Made by a program: the position numbers and the translations under genes. Below, one piece after another: positions 45,901-56,300 of a stretch of DNA of 64,000 nt; within the stretch, counting starts at the first letter, position 1; each line of letters begins with the position of its first letter. The notes beneath the pieces are model-generated. The model made no database searches and had not been told where the DNA came from. It saw nothing but the letters and a program-made list of their open reading frames with translations. Source of the stretch: Oscheius tipulae (taxonomy: Eukaryota; Nematoda; Chromadorea; Rhabditida; Rhabditidae); assembly GCA_037178975.1 (NCBI GenBank), contig JASJZH010000004.1, positions 4,092,001-4,156,000 of the forward strand, written 5' to 3'.

Positions 45901-48900
45901 TTTCGAAACTTTTGATTACAGACTTTGAACTGTTTGAGCGACTAGGATTTTTCCCGTCGGGAGTGTCGAAGTCGATGAGGCTCCGTAAAAACTTCTCCTT
46001 AGCTTCTCCAGGAGGGAGACGTGCTGATATGGAACGATAAAAACAAAAGATCAATATCACCTAATATGAACGAATGAATTTGGGACATTTGAGGGGCGCC
46101 TTTCGGTAATGACGCTGCCCTCAAAGAGCCTATCGGACCGGTCGAAGCTCGTTCTTGCGGTATACTGGGACTCGTAGACCGTGTTCGAACTGAGGTATTC
46201 GATGTCGTCGGACGCAATAGCGTCTTGAAGAAGGGCAACGACTCATCCTGTCTACTCGTCATCGTCTTTTCATCTGCACTGCAAAAATGTTCCGATGTGC
46301 AATGAGAGAAGAAAAGATTGAAATCTAGACTTGCTGACTCTTCTCACTGCTTTGAGTCTGCTCAGTTCGGATATAGGTTCCTCCCTATATCCGAACTGAG
46401 GACTGAAGTTTGAAGTCTGAACAAGTTGGCGAACAAAGTAAACCTATAGGAGCTTAAACATCGTGTTCATTTGGTTTTTGTATAGGTGGGGCGGTGAATC
46501 AAAGCTGTCGTAGTAAGGCCATTTAGAGAAAGACAAAAGAGTCACGACTTTCGATTATGAGGCTACAGCAGATGTGGGCCGGACGCTGCGACTATTAACG
46601 CCATATCACTGCCAGTTTTCAGAAAACAATTGAGAGAAACTAATCTCAGATCACGAATTATCAAGATGCTTTACGGGACAATGCTTCTTACAAGTCAAGA
46701 GAGGCCTTGAGAGGCTTGTTATTAAAAGTGTTCGGTAGGAGACTGTAGTTATGATAGTTTTTATACCGAGAGGTGTCGGGAATAGTTTGATAGAGATCAA
46801 AAAAGTTCATGGATAGTCTCTAGCTAGTGACAAAAGTACAAGAGAGACATATCCACATATACGGAAACATAGATGAGTCAAGATTTGGAAGGATATGCTA
46901 GAGTCTTGAGAAGAAAGTGGCGGTGCTTCGACAGCATTTGAGTCGTCGACACCAGCTGGTGGGAAAAAAGGCGTCAAAGCCGATGTCATCCACAAAAATC
47001 GGAGCGGAAAAGCGTGTAGTCCGGGTGTAAAAAGTGTGTGCGGGACACTTGTGTATGTATGTACTCATTTGCCACTTCAGTAGAACAAGCTGTTTGGCAC
47101 CCAGTCCCTTTACCTCGACCACCCGTTCTCTATCCATCTGCAGAAGCTATCACCCACCTCATCGTCATTGACTGCTGCTGTCTGTCTAGCCGATTGTACC
47201 GAAGCAGATCTCTCGTTTCGTAGAGGCGTTCGCTCGCTCGATTTTGGTGCCTGAAACTTTCTGACATATAAGGTAAGTTTTGATGTTTGTCCTCCAAACG
47301 TGTAGGAATGTATTTGCCAAGTTCTCGCAGTTCACGCCGAGAACATCTCTCCGCCGTGTCCTCTCTACCGTAACACCACCACTGGCGGCAAATTTAAAGG
47401 ACAACGGCACTTTTCTCTGTTGAGCTTACCGGACTTTTGCTCTTGTCTTTTGCTGGACTCCTGGCCTTCTTCGCAACTGGACTGGGACTCTTCCGGCTGC
47501 GTTCTTCCTCGACTGCCAGTGAAGATCGTTTGCTTTTCAGTTTCTGTTCCTCCACCTTTTCTTCCTGTCGACTCGCTTTCCTCGTGTATGGTTCATCGTC
47601 TGAATAGGATTGGATTGGTCAGGACAGAGAGAACATGTTCAGACACAACACTCAAAAGTTTATTGACAGAAGGGGAGTACACTGACTTACCGACTGCGGA
47701 CTGCTTTCGATCTGTATTCTCATGTTTTTCGTTATCAATAAAGCGGAAAGGGACCAACCAAGACTCACCAGATGGATCGAGTTTGACCATACAGCTGCTC
47801 TGTCCGTCTCCGTACTCGCAGATGGCATGGCACTTGTACAGACCGGTCATTTCCTCAGTGATGTTGGAGATTCTCAAACGAGAAGCTCGTCCATCCCAAG
47901 TGGGACTGTAGTTCGAACCGGCCTTGAGAATCTTCCCATCTCTGAAATGAGAGATAGTCAGAAGAACTCAGATGAACTCTACTTGTACCACTCAATGACT
48001 GTGCTGCTGTGACATTGCCATTCGACTTCGAGAAGAACACTGCCACCAATTCTCACCACCTGGTTCTTGCTGGCTTCAATGACGATTGGCTCTCGTTTGT
48101 ATCGGTCATTGCCCTGCCAGCCAGGTTGGGGACTACTCTGTCTGGACTTTTTCTCTTCAGCAGCTCCTGGCGGCGGTGGCAAGCCTTCCTTTCTCTTTAT
48201 TCCTCCAACTGAACTTGTTTTTAATTGATTATAAATCAAGACAAACCTTGGTCAACCTCCATCTTCTCGGAACGGGACGATTTCCGCGAGACTTCGGTGT
48301 CTTCAACAGTCAGATTCATTTCCTGAGTCGGTGTCGCTGTTCGGGACCTCAGCGACTTTTTCTTTTCAGCAGGGGATCCTTCGCGAGTCTTGAGACTCCG
48401 TTTCGGTGTTCCTTCCCTCGATTTCATTGATTTCTTCGGACTGCCTGGACGAGAGCCGGGGCCACGGGACGATGGCCGACTAGCGTCGTCTTTCCGCTGG
48501 GACGGAGACTTGGATCGTCTGCTCCGTTTTTCCTGCTTCTCCGCAGGATCGGGTTCTTCGAAATTGAGAGCCAAATTCGCATTTGTTTCTCCCTCGCTAT
48601 TTCTAATATTACATTTATAGTTACCAGCGTCGGATACCGAAGGACCCTGAACTTGTGTTTTAAATGTCTCGCACAGAGGGATACCCTAATTTCTAGCTGG
48701 CAGAGATACGTCTGATCTCCGAGATCTGAGAAGATAGCATGGTAGAGTCCGCCCATTGTAAGAGGGACTCCGTCCTTCATCCATTTGGCTGTAGGAGGGG
48801 ATGAACTCTTGACCCGACATTCCATCACAATCAGTGCTCCGCCGTCCTTCGGAATGATTCGTGGTTTTCCAACGAAAGACGGTCCACGTCCTTTGTTCTC

Positions 48901-51655
48901 ATCGCCTCCGCCTAAAGTTCCTCTTTTCTCAGCAAAAGTGTCACACTGGAGGCCTCAAGTTACCGTCACTCACCCGCAAAATTGAGGTTGATGTTGGCAT
49001 TGCTCTCACCGAACTGATTCTTCGCCGTACATTTGTAGGCACCACCATCCCCTGCATTCGGTTCCTGAAAGTTCTCGAGGTCATCATGTCCCTTGTTTTG
49101 TCCATTGCCCTCGGAGCATCCTAGCTCCGGTGTTACACAATCGAGGAAAAAGGCTCGACGGCATGTGGCGACGCGGTGCCAATGCTACCCTACAGCTGGC
49201 AATAGTTCGCCCCCGAGGCACATCGATTTGATGACGGGACCTGTCAGCACCGTCTGTCCGATCGATAAGGAGTAAGAACGTCTGCCCGTTTCTAGTGGCT
49301 GTCAGAACTAACTCTTTGCAACTAGTACACATATGGTTTGGAAACTCTGAGAATACCTGATCTAATAATTTGAAACATGGAAATGTGGTAAATATTCAAA
49401 AATGGGATAGTCAGAAAAACTTCTGACAGGAGCTGCTCACGGACGTCAATCAAAAATATCTATGAACTCGTAAGATTAGTTGTCTTAATTTTAGCCTCAT
49501 TCAAATTTAGGACTGAAAATCCACGAACAGACCCGAATGACGAGAGTAGCCTTGTAGGAGACGCCGCCCAAATTGGTTAAAGTTTGCTCGACTCTGGAGG
49601 AAGTGGGAATCTGAAATGATAGTATCTTCTATTGACTTTTGGTGATACTTTTTCTCCACTGTGTGACCAGACGATGGTAGGCACGGGATCTGCTTCCAGC
49701 TGACATTCCATCAACAGATCACCCTGAATTGAAATCTCTTTGAACTCTTAGCACCAAATAGTCCATCGAATGGCCTCTTTCTCCGATCACAATAAAACAA
49801 ACTACTGACGTCACGGCAAGTCCTTCCTCCTGTCAGGACACATGATGAATGAGTGCGGAGCAATCATTATCACACATCACACACTACCAGTTTTGCAAAA
49901 ACTCTGATTTGAAGATCGAACTCTTATCACAATAAAACAAACTACTTTCTGACACGAGACATGAAAGACTTTCTTGTTAGTCTCTTCCGTTACGATTGTT
50001 ATCGTGTTAGGTAAGGGCCAGAGAACTGGGCCCAAAAAAGCTCAGTTGAAGGAATGTCACCTTCCGGAAAGAGAGGCTCTTGGAACGTTTCTTGTTAGTC
50101 TGGCAGCTGCCAGCAACTAACAGAAGTACACAACTTTTCTAAGGAAATTCCTTGTTTGGTCAAAACGAAACACCGAAGGTGTCAAAAAGAAACTGGAGAT
50201 ATGTGAACCAGGGATGTTTTGAAATTTCCTTTTCATAGAAAAAGTGACTCTGTGAGTAGCCAAGACAAGGTCCTGGTAGGGTCTACCGAGACAAACTCAG
50301 TGCATCAGTTATTGGCCAAATCTCTACCCGATACAGATCATCTCAGTCCTCTCGTTTTGTGCCTCCCAAAGAGCCGAAAGAGGTCCAGGGCTCTCTGCGA
50401 TCGGGCAAACACTTCCGCTACCGGATCCCAGGTGGAAAACGGTTAAAACCCCTCGAGAGAATCTGCCGGACACTGTTTGAGCCGCCGCCCTACTCACGTG
50501 ACCACCTCAGAGAAGACCCTCATACTGTTTTCCACTTTTCAGAAATCGATGCCATTGATCGATTTTTGCGAGCAAGGGTGTAAAAGACAGAGGGCTTTGC
50601 ATGTTGCAGGCCGCAAGAAAACTAGAAACAGTTATGCAAAAGACAAGTTGCTAACAATGAGAGTTGAGGAGCACTTCTAAAGATGGGTCAGAACCAGAAA
50701 AGGCTAACTAGCTGAAGAGTTAGCTACAGTACTGGCTGGAAGAACATAACTAAGAAATGATCTGGAAATTCTCATTCCTCTTTCCCTACTGGTTTTTGGG
50801 CTGTTTACAGCCAAATTGTGAACAAAGTAGATTGTCTGTGTGGTTCAGCTTCCAAGGTTTCCACACTAGCTATTTTAGATGTCTGAACTGCTTCCGACCT
50901 CCTGAACACGGCGATTTCTGTATTGGGAAGTTCCCTCTCGAATAAATTAACCGTCCAGTCATTGGCTAAGCGTTTGATTATTACAGCGTGAGGTATTGCG
51001 CAACAGCTGCCGATGCCCGGGGCATGCGAGCCGACCGAACACGCCCCCGCAGAGCCATTGCACGCAGCAAAAAGGCGATAACAAATTCACAATTAGGCAG
51101 GTACTGTAAGCGGGCGGAAGGCTCAAAATTGAAGGATAGGTAACTGTTGGGAAAGAAGCAATAAGGTAGGAACTGTTGTAAGGAAATAAACGAGGGATGT
51201 TTTATGGACATTTTAAGAATGGCAAGGACTGTCAAAGAACAGCTGGAAAGTGTTCGAAGAGGATCGGAAAGAGTTCAGCTTTCGTAAAGAGCATATTGCT
51301 GTGGCTGATCGGAACCAAGAAACTGGTGCGGTTCCTAGGACTTTGACCAGCTCATGGCCGACAATAATGGATTCAGAAAACCGGAGAGAACTTTTGGTAA
51401 CAGTTTGAAGGAGAAAAGTACTGTAAACCTAGATTGCCCAAACAGTAAACAGACTCTAGAAATATGATTAAAGTTAATTTCAATTTGGAGCTTCAATAGG
51501 AACTGCTCAGAAAGAATGTTTCGGCTGAGAAACACTCAAAGTAGTTCGTTTTGGACGGGAGAAAAAGGCCGAGGGACGGAAGAAAAGACTGTAGACTGTA
51601 CCGTGGGCGTCTGCTGGATGGAGGGCTTCTGCGTGAAGCGGGGTGCGCCCGGCAT
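23017..51655 (-). CDS. unc-22: Twitchin, giant Ig/Fn3 muscle kinase
   Basis: Twitchin lies in the A-band of body-wall muscle, binds myosin and modulates contraction and relaxation. The gene spans about 28.6 kb. Exon 1 (51602-51655) encodes [18 protein letters not shown]. Exons 49649-49723, 49533-49610 and 48974-49064 complete the first Ig domain. Further N-terminal Ig domains alternate with charged Ser/Pro/Lys-rich linkers (about 43900-48600). A long array of Fn3 and Ig super-repeats follows (about 26300-41400; Fn3 hallmarks W.PP.DDGG, Y.VE and YEFRV.A.N). Then come a kinase, an autoinhibitory tail and C-terminal Ig domains, ending [14 protein letters not shown] before TAA at 23017-23019. By span it should be near 7,000 residues, comparable to C. 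elegans twitchin. A T-rich acceptor (tatttttag, about 51710) lies just upstream of the start. Confidence 0.96.
25045..25857 (-). other. unc-22: unc-22: protein kinase domain
   Basis: A complete Ser/Thr kinase domain of the titin/MLCK group. Visible motifs: glycine loop [12 protein letters not shown], catalytic Lys in FAAKFVM, helix C Glu in VRKEIQTM, catalytic loop HLDLKPEN, metal-binding DFG in LIDFGLT, the APE motif AAPEVAEGK, and HQALEHPWL near the end. All catalytic residues are present, so an active kinase is expected; it is flanked upstream by an Fn3 domain (about 26025-26325) as in other twitchins. Confidence 0.95.
26300..41450 (-). other. unc-22: unc-22: Fn3/Ig super-repeat array
   Basis: Repeating modules, mostly two Fn3 domains followed by an Ig domain. 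Fn3 units show WKPPxDDGGxPIxxYxVEK and YEFRVKAVNxxG; Ig units show VKAGQ, a tryptophan strand and SGxYxI. Introns are few and short, and several exons exceed 2 kb (for example 28892-31339 and 31681-33918). Codon bias is strong, which leaves long antisense open frames that are not genes. Confidence 0.93.
40922..40943. repeat. (TC)n microsatellite in an unc-22 intron
   Basis: About 11 uninterrupted TC units within a roughly 300-base intron between Fn3 exons. Confidence 0.95.
45860..46278 (-). CDS. unc-22: unc-22: alternative first exons for an internal start
   Basis: An acceptor (catttttgcag) at 46279 opens an exon whose ATG is at 46262, starting [21 protein letters not shown] intron (46024-46060) joins it to a second exon (45860-46023, ending KSSMVSSN). 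Together they encode exactly 122 codons and finish in phase 0, fitting the exon that opens at 45366. The upstream constitutive exon (ending at 47430 in phase 0) cannot splice into 46278, because the frame would read TGC AGA TGA. It does fit 45366 directly. So these two exons look like an alternative 5' end of a shorter twitchin isoform with Ser/Arg-rich N-terminus. Confidence 0.55.
46361..46400. repeat. Perfect short hairpin upstream of the internal unc-22 start
   Basis: Arms CTCAGTTCGGATATAGG (46361-46377) and CCTATATCCGAACTGAG (46384-46400) are perfect reverse complements over 17 bases with a six-base loop. It lies about 83 bases upstream of the alternative first exon, within a 1.8-2 kb intron of the long isoform. 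Confidence 0.9.
46401..47429 (-). promoter_or_regulatory. unc-22 intronic region, possible internal promoter
   Basis: About 1 kb of non-coding sequence between the exon ending at 47430 and the alternative first exon. No gene is recognisable on either strand. Its position makes it the likely promoter of the short isoform; no specific motif is claimed. Confidence 0.3.
49065..49532 (-). other. unc-22 468-base intron within the first Ig domain
   Basis: Bounded by good splice sites of in-phase exons. Contains a moderately GC-rich stretch (about 49120-49290); no known element identified. Confidence 0.5.
49724..51601 (-). other. unc-22 first intron, 1,878 bases, with direct repeats
   Basis: A long first intron, a usual place for muscle enhancers. 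It holds a 21-base direct repeat (49786-49806 and 49926-49946, ATCACAATAAAACAAACTAC then T), a CRE-like TGACGTCA right after the first copy, a twice-used TTTCTTGTTAGTCT near 49990 and 50090, and a GC-rich patch with the palindrome ATGCCCGGGGCAT near 51013. Open frames inside show no motifs. Confidence 0.5.
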
Positions 51656-51877
51656 CTTGACGACGGACGACCCCGGCTGCGCGCAGATTGCGACTGAACT
51701 GAGGATCGCTAAAAATACACAACACACGGGTCTGCGGGGGTCTGCCGCCCGCGAAAAAGCTCCCGGCAGAGGGACCTGCTCCTAGGGAGAACTACTGAAA
51801 CGTAGGGAAAGTATCGGTTTATTGTCATCTCAATATTGTTTGCCAATATCAATGTCATCTCAATGTTGTTGAACTTG
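51656..51877 (-). promoter_or_regulatory. TSEN54 to unc-22 gap
   Basis: Only about 220 bases separate the TSEN54 stop and the unc-22 ATG. Includes a tatttttag acceptor-like site at about 51710 and two near-copies of tgtcatctcaat.ttgtt at about 51825 and 51852. Confidence 0.4.
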
Positions 51878-53012
51878 TCATAAAAGTGTAGTAATATCGA
51901 GAGAACTGCCGGAGGAATTGATGAAACATATTTTGCCGTTTTCAAAGATAGCAAAGACGACTTGTTGTTCCGTAATCTGATGCATCAGGTTGTAGTAGAC
52001 TCTATTTTCTTGAGCACTGCAATGGTTTCTTTATCTCGAAAGAAAAAGAAATGTACCTGAGACAAATAACTCGGAACATCGGTACAAGCTCCCTGTTGTT
52101 GTAGCTGTAGAGTAACGAGTTGTATACTTCGAAATCGATAGGGAGTATAGAAGAAGTTTCTGACCTAAGAAAATGTTACAATCAGAAAAAAAACAGTGCG
52201 TACCTTTTCCGTTTACAGTTAGTATATATTTGATCGATCAACGTCTTTTTTCGCTGAGAATATTCACTCCAAGTGCTAGATGCCACTGCTGGCAAAAGTG
52301 ATGGCCAGTAAGGTGGACGACAGGGTTTTCTGTGACGTACTCCTTTGCTGAACGAAAGAACTGAAGGATGAGCTTTGATGTTGCATTCAGTCGGTACGAG
52401 AGCGGTAGATCTGTGGAGTTGCGGCATATGCAGTTGACCGGAATTCACGGAAGGGAAGCAATCCAAAAGAACATCGGAAGTCGATGCAAATTCTTCAGAT
52501 ATCGTTTCAGGCTCATGATTGTTGTGCAATACTTCCGAAGATCTTAGAAATTTTCTGAAACTAATTTTTAGAGAAGTAAAAGTGCCACCAACCGAGGTCT
52601 GATGACAACTAACCCGGCCTTTTTGAGCGTAGAGTAGACGAGGTATTTGTGGAAAGAGACCCGTTTCATTTCGAGCATCTGGTATCCCTCATAAACGGTC
52701 ATTGGTCGTCGATCTTTCTTGCTGATCACGGCCAGACAGTTTTCCATCAAGTAAACAGCTTCTTCCGGCCATAAGAAATGGTCTGCATTGGCTCCGGGAA
52801 CTCCCATTACGGCCAAATGCGAGCGCTTAGCTTGACATTAGAATCACTCAAAAAGAGAACTTACGCATTTTCTCACTACCTTCAGATGTGGAAATTGAGG
52901 GTCGTAGGCTATCACAAGCAGGTTGTTCCTGCAAACTGAGTGGTCAGTTTGAAAAGAACCTTCTCTACTTTGGTCTTGTTCTCGAAGATTCGTCGGGATC
53001 GGATGCAGACAT
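51878..53012 (-). CDS. TSEN54, tRNA-splicing endonuclease subunit
   Basis: Structural subunit of the nuclear endonuclease that cuts introns out of pre-tRNAs. The start (ATG at 53012, MSASDPDESS) is followed by short exons. The conserved region reads LAVMGVPGANADHFLWPEEAVYLMENCLAVI, then MTVYEGYQMLEMKRVSFHKYLVYSTLKKAGLVVIRPR. This matches the Sen54 core (WPEEALFLLE, QEAYQLLL, QVYSHLKRLGYVV). A less conserved Ser/Pro-rich middle and a short C-terminal domain (FYTPYRFRS, later NLMHQITEQQVVFAIFENGK) end at TGA 51878-51880. It lacks catalytic residues, as expected for this subunit. The gene is about 300 bases after DENND4 and 220 bases before unc-22, all on the minus strand. Confidence 0.88.
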
Positions 53013-53312
53013 CTTATTCAGATAATCTGAGGAATATTTTTTAGGCATACGCTCAATGACGGTAGAAGACGCAAAAACGTCTTTTTTGACAGTAGGAGGA
53101 TGAAGATAAAGTATTATTTCTGATTAAAAGACACAAAAGAATGGCAACCCAGTAAGAGAGACAACTGTACAAAAAAAATCGTTGTGACTGGAGAAGAAAG
53201 CGGTAAAAAATGGGAAGAAGTGTGAAATTGAAGGTCACAGGGAAGAGACACTGACTCGTGCTGTTGTATCACTAACTTATAAAGCTCACAGGGCGAACAT
53301 ATTTACAGAAAC

Positions 53313-56300
53313 TTAGACAAGATCGAGGGGAAGAAGGATTTTGCGACAGGCACGATGAACAGGAGTCTGAGGATGGTCATAGCTAGGAAGAAGGCTCCTG
53401 ATGCGAACTGGAAGACGGTTCCAGTCAGCTGGATACTGGATGTCCAAATTGTCGCGAACAAGAGCTCGACCGAAGAGATCAACACTGGCGAATTGAATGT
53501 CTCTGAAAAGATTGTTAGAAGGATACAACTGACAAACCTGAAGATGGGAAAATGTGGCCCAATGACAATCTGACCAGCATTCATAATCTTCCGACTGTCA
53601 TTGATAAGTACTTGCATTGCTCCAAATAGCTTGTTTTCCTGCACATTTTGGGTAACATTCTTCCAAACTTCCTGACTTCGAACGTGGTCGGCCGATGGAA
53701 ACAGACCCTGGAATTCGTAGTTTTTGCTGAAAAAGAAAAATGTTACGTCGTTGTTTGGATTGAGGAAGTATAATGGCATGCATAGAGTATGATATTCTGG
53801 TCTATCGTGTACACATCGAATGTGATAGCGAGGAGCGATCCAGCTGAAAGATTGCGTTTTTTTTACATATGAAAGGTACCTGAATAAATGAGTAGGCAAT
53901 CCGAGTCGTCTTAGGTAATAGACAAGATTCCAGAATATGACCGGATGGGAATCCTTGAGACTCGCATCCTGAAACGATGTTTTCGCGAGTAAGAGACAGA
54001 ACAAACTTTTAATGACTTCATGTCGGTCACAAGCCAGGTTTCCAGTTCACGTCGCAATACGAGAGGACTCACAAATGCCACAGAAAAGTCACTGGGTAGA
54101 TTCTTATCAACTACTGTCTGAGCAAAACCTATAAATAGAAGCCAAAGAAACTTACCGGAGTTGTGCTCGTTTCGGAAATGATGCCACCCGGGGGATACCA
54201 GCTGCTTCTGGGCTGAGTTCCCTTTTTGAACTTGACGGACAACTGTGGGGCAAATTCCTAAATTCGATATTAGAACGAGTGAAAGAACCCTACCGCAGTT
54301 TTGGACTTCTCTTCGTCGACGATACAGTAGGGACAAACAGTATTCAGGTTTTGGTCGTCAACCTTCCATCCGGCCATAATTTCTTCGTCGTAAACGACTC
54401 TTCGACAAGAGGGACAAGGCGTACATGTGGAGAGAGTCACTTCGATCAAACCGTCAACCAAAGCTCCAGACTGTTCTCCATTGCTCATTCGTTCCCTTTC
54501 CTGTTCCCTTCTCAACTGTTGATTCACTTCCGCCATCCAATAGGCTTCCGGCAAAAGAGTCCCTGTGTTACCCGTATCCAGTTGGTAAGCTCGATCTGAC
54601 TGGTCCACCATTCCGGGTGTTTCATTCTTAACTTCTGGTTCCCAACGAAATAACGTGTACTACCTCAGTTTCAATAGCACCACTGCCTAGTGGACCATAG
54701 GATTTGTTGAGACTTTTGACTTCAGAAACAAGTGATTCCATGCCATGACGAAGTTTCGACGAAACTCCTAAAGTCTTGCATTAGTCAACATCAAAAAAGA
54801 TGGAGAAAGTGTTAAACGTTGGTGACGAACCCGGAATAGCTTTTGTCAAACTCAGTCGAAGTTTGCGCATTTTCGACTTTGGCAGCGGAGCTGAACGGGC
54901 GAAAGATATTAGTAAGGAACGGATTACAAGAAGTTAGCTCACCTCCCACTTGCGTTACGAGAGATTGCAAACTTGGACTACTCGCAAGAGAACCTTCCGA
55001 ATACGCGTCCAGTGTTCGAGGACTATCTGAAACCAAATTGGAATAACAGAGTTATTTGCTCGTAACAATAGACAGTCAAAAAACCTACCGAATGTCGGAT
55101 TCCGGATCATTTTCATCAGTGGACTGTTGGTAATTCCCTTCAACCAGCCCGAGGATTTCCCGGCCTTGTTATCGGCACTCAATCCGAGTTCTTTCGCATA
55201 AGGTTGGGAGGAATGTTCGGCTAAGAATTTCGCTCTGCTGGGACTCATGGTCGCCTGACAGACCTGAACCAGGAATTTGAACTGGTAAAAAAGATTCTTA
55301 CAGCCGCATGTCTTCCTTCGGGTGGAGTTAGAGCACCCAAGGGATCGTCTACCACTTCTGTTTGAGGTGTTACTGGTCGAGAAATGGTAGTTCCTTTGGC
55401 AAGCGAATCATTGCTGAGTGGGCCAACACTGATTGTGTGTGTCGAAAACTAGAGAACGTTATTTTTGTGAACTAAACAGACACCTCTTTGATGCTAACCG
55501 ACTTGTAGCTCGTATTGTCACTCGAGGTTTGTGATGAAGGCGGTCGCTCGAACTCGAATCCTGATTTGAAGCGTGAAGCTCCGAGTACCACAGATCTGCA
55601 AACATCTTTCACAAGTCGTTGAGTAAATGAACCTCAATTTGTTCCAAGCTCTGATTGCGTTTTGACGAGCCTCGCTTGGCCACTCGGCATCCATTACAGC
55701 TCGATGATAAATGCCATAAGTTACGGCATTTTGCTCGAGTCCAGCCCGTTGCATTGCCTACACCGTTCGTTTTTAAAATAGAAGATCAGACAAACCTGTA
55801 GGACTTTGACCGCCAGCTCAGGCATTTCACAATCCCCGCAAAGCTGAATCACTATCCTGTAGCATACTTGGTCATACAGCTCAACTCCACTCTGTTCCAA
55901 TCTGTCCAGAACCTGAAATAAAGTGATGAACTGGACTGAAGAAGATCCACATTGAAAGCTAAGAGCAAAATCTTTTTTTTGTTCGGAGCAATCGCCAGAA
56001 GACTCGGAAGCTGCATGAACCACAGGGAGTAGGAGTAGAAGAGGAGAGCCTTCGGCCAGTGCATCTGATTCGATCGAACTGCGTTCGAAGCCGACATGTA
56101 AGACGATCGGATTTCCGGTTTCGTTCGAACTCCAGCACAGCGAGAAACATCTGAAAAGCAAAGTATTACTGTCAGAAAAAATCAAACTGACCATGTTCAA
56201 TAGGGACATTTTGACTGTCTCGAATGTTGTAATTGAGCTGATCTAATTGTAACAGATCGGTTTCTAACTTCCTTGGAAATCCGTTGTATTTGAATTCGCG

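Noticed and set aside
50219..50583. Overlapping + strand open frames in the unc-22 first intron
   Set aside because: No motifs, no splice-consistent extension and opposite to the transcribed gene.
51536..51727. Signal-peptide-like extension (MCCVFLAILSSVAICAQ) before the twitchin start
   Set aside because: Twitchin is cytoplasmic; the extension runs across a T-rich AG acceptor, so it is 5' flank read in frame. The inner ATG at 51655 matches the known N-terminus.
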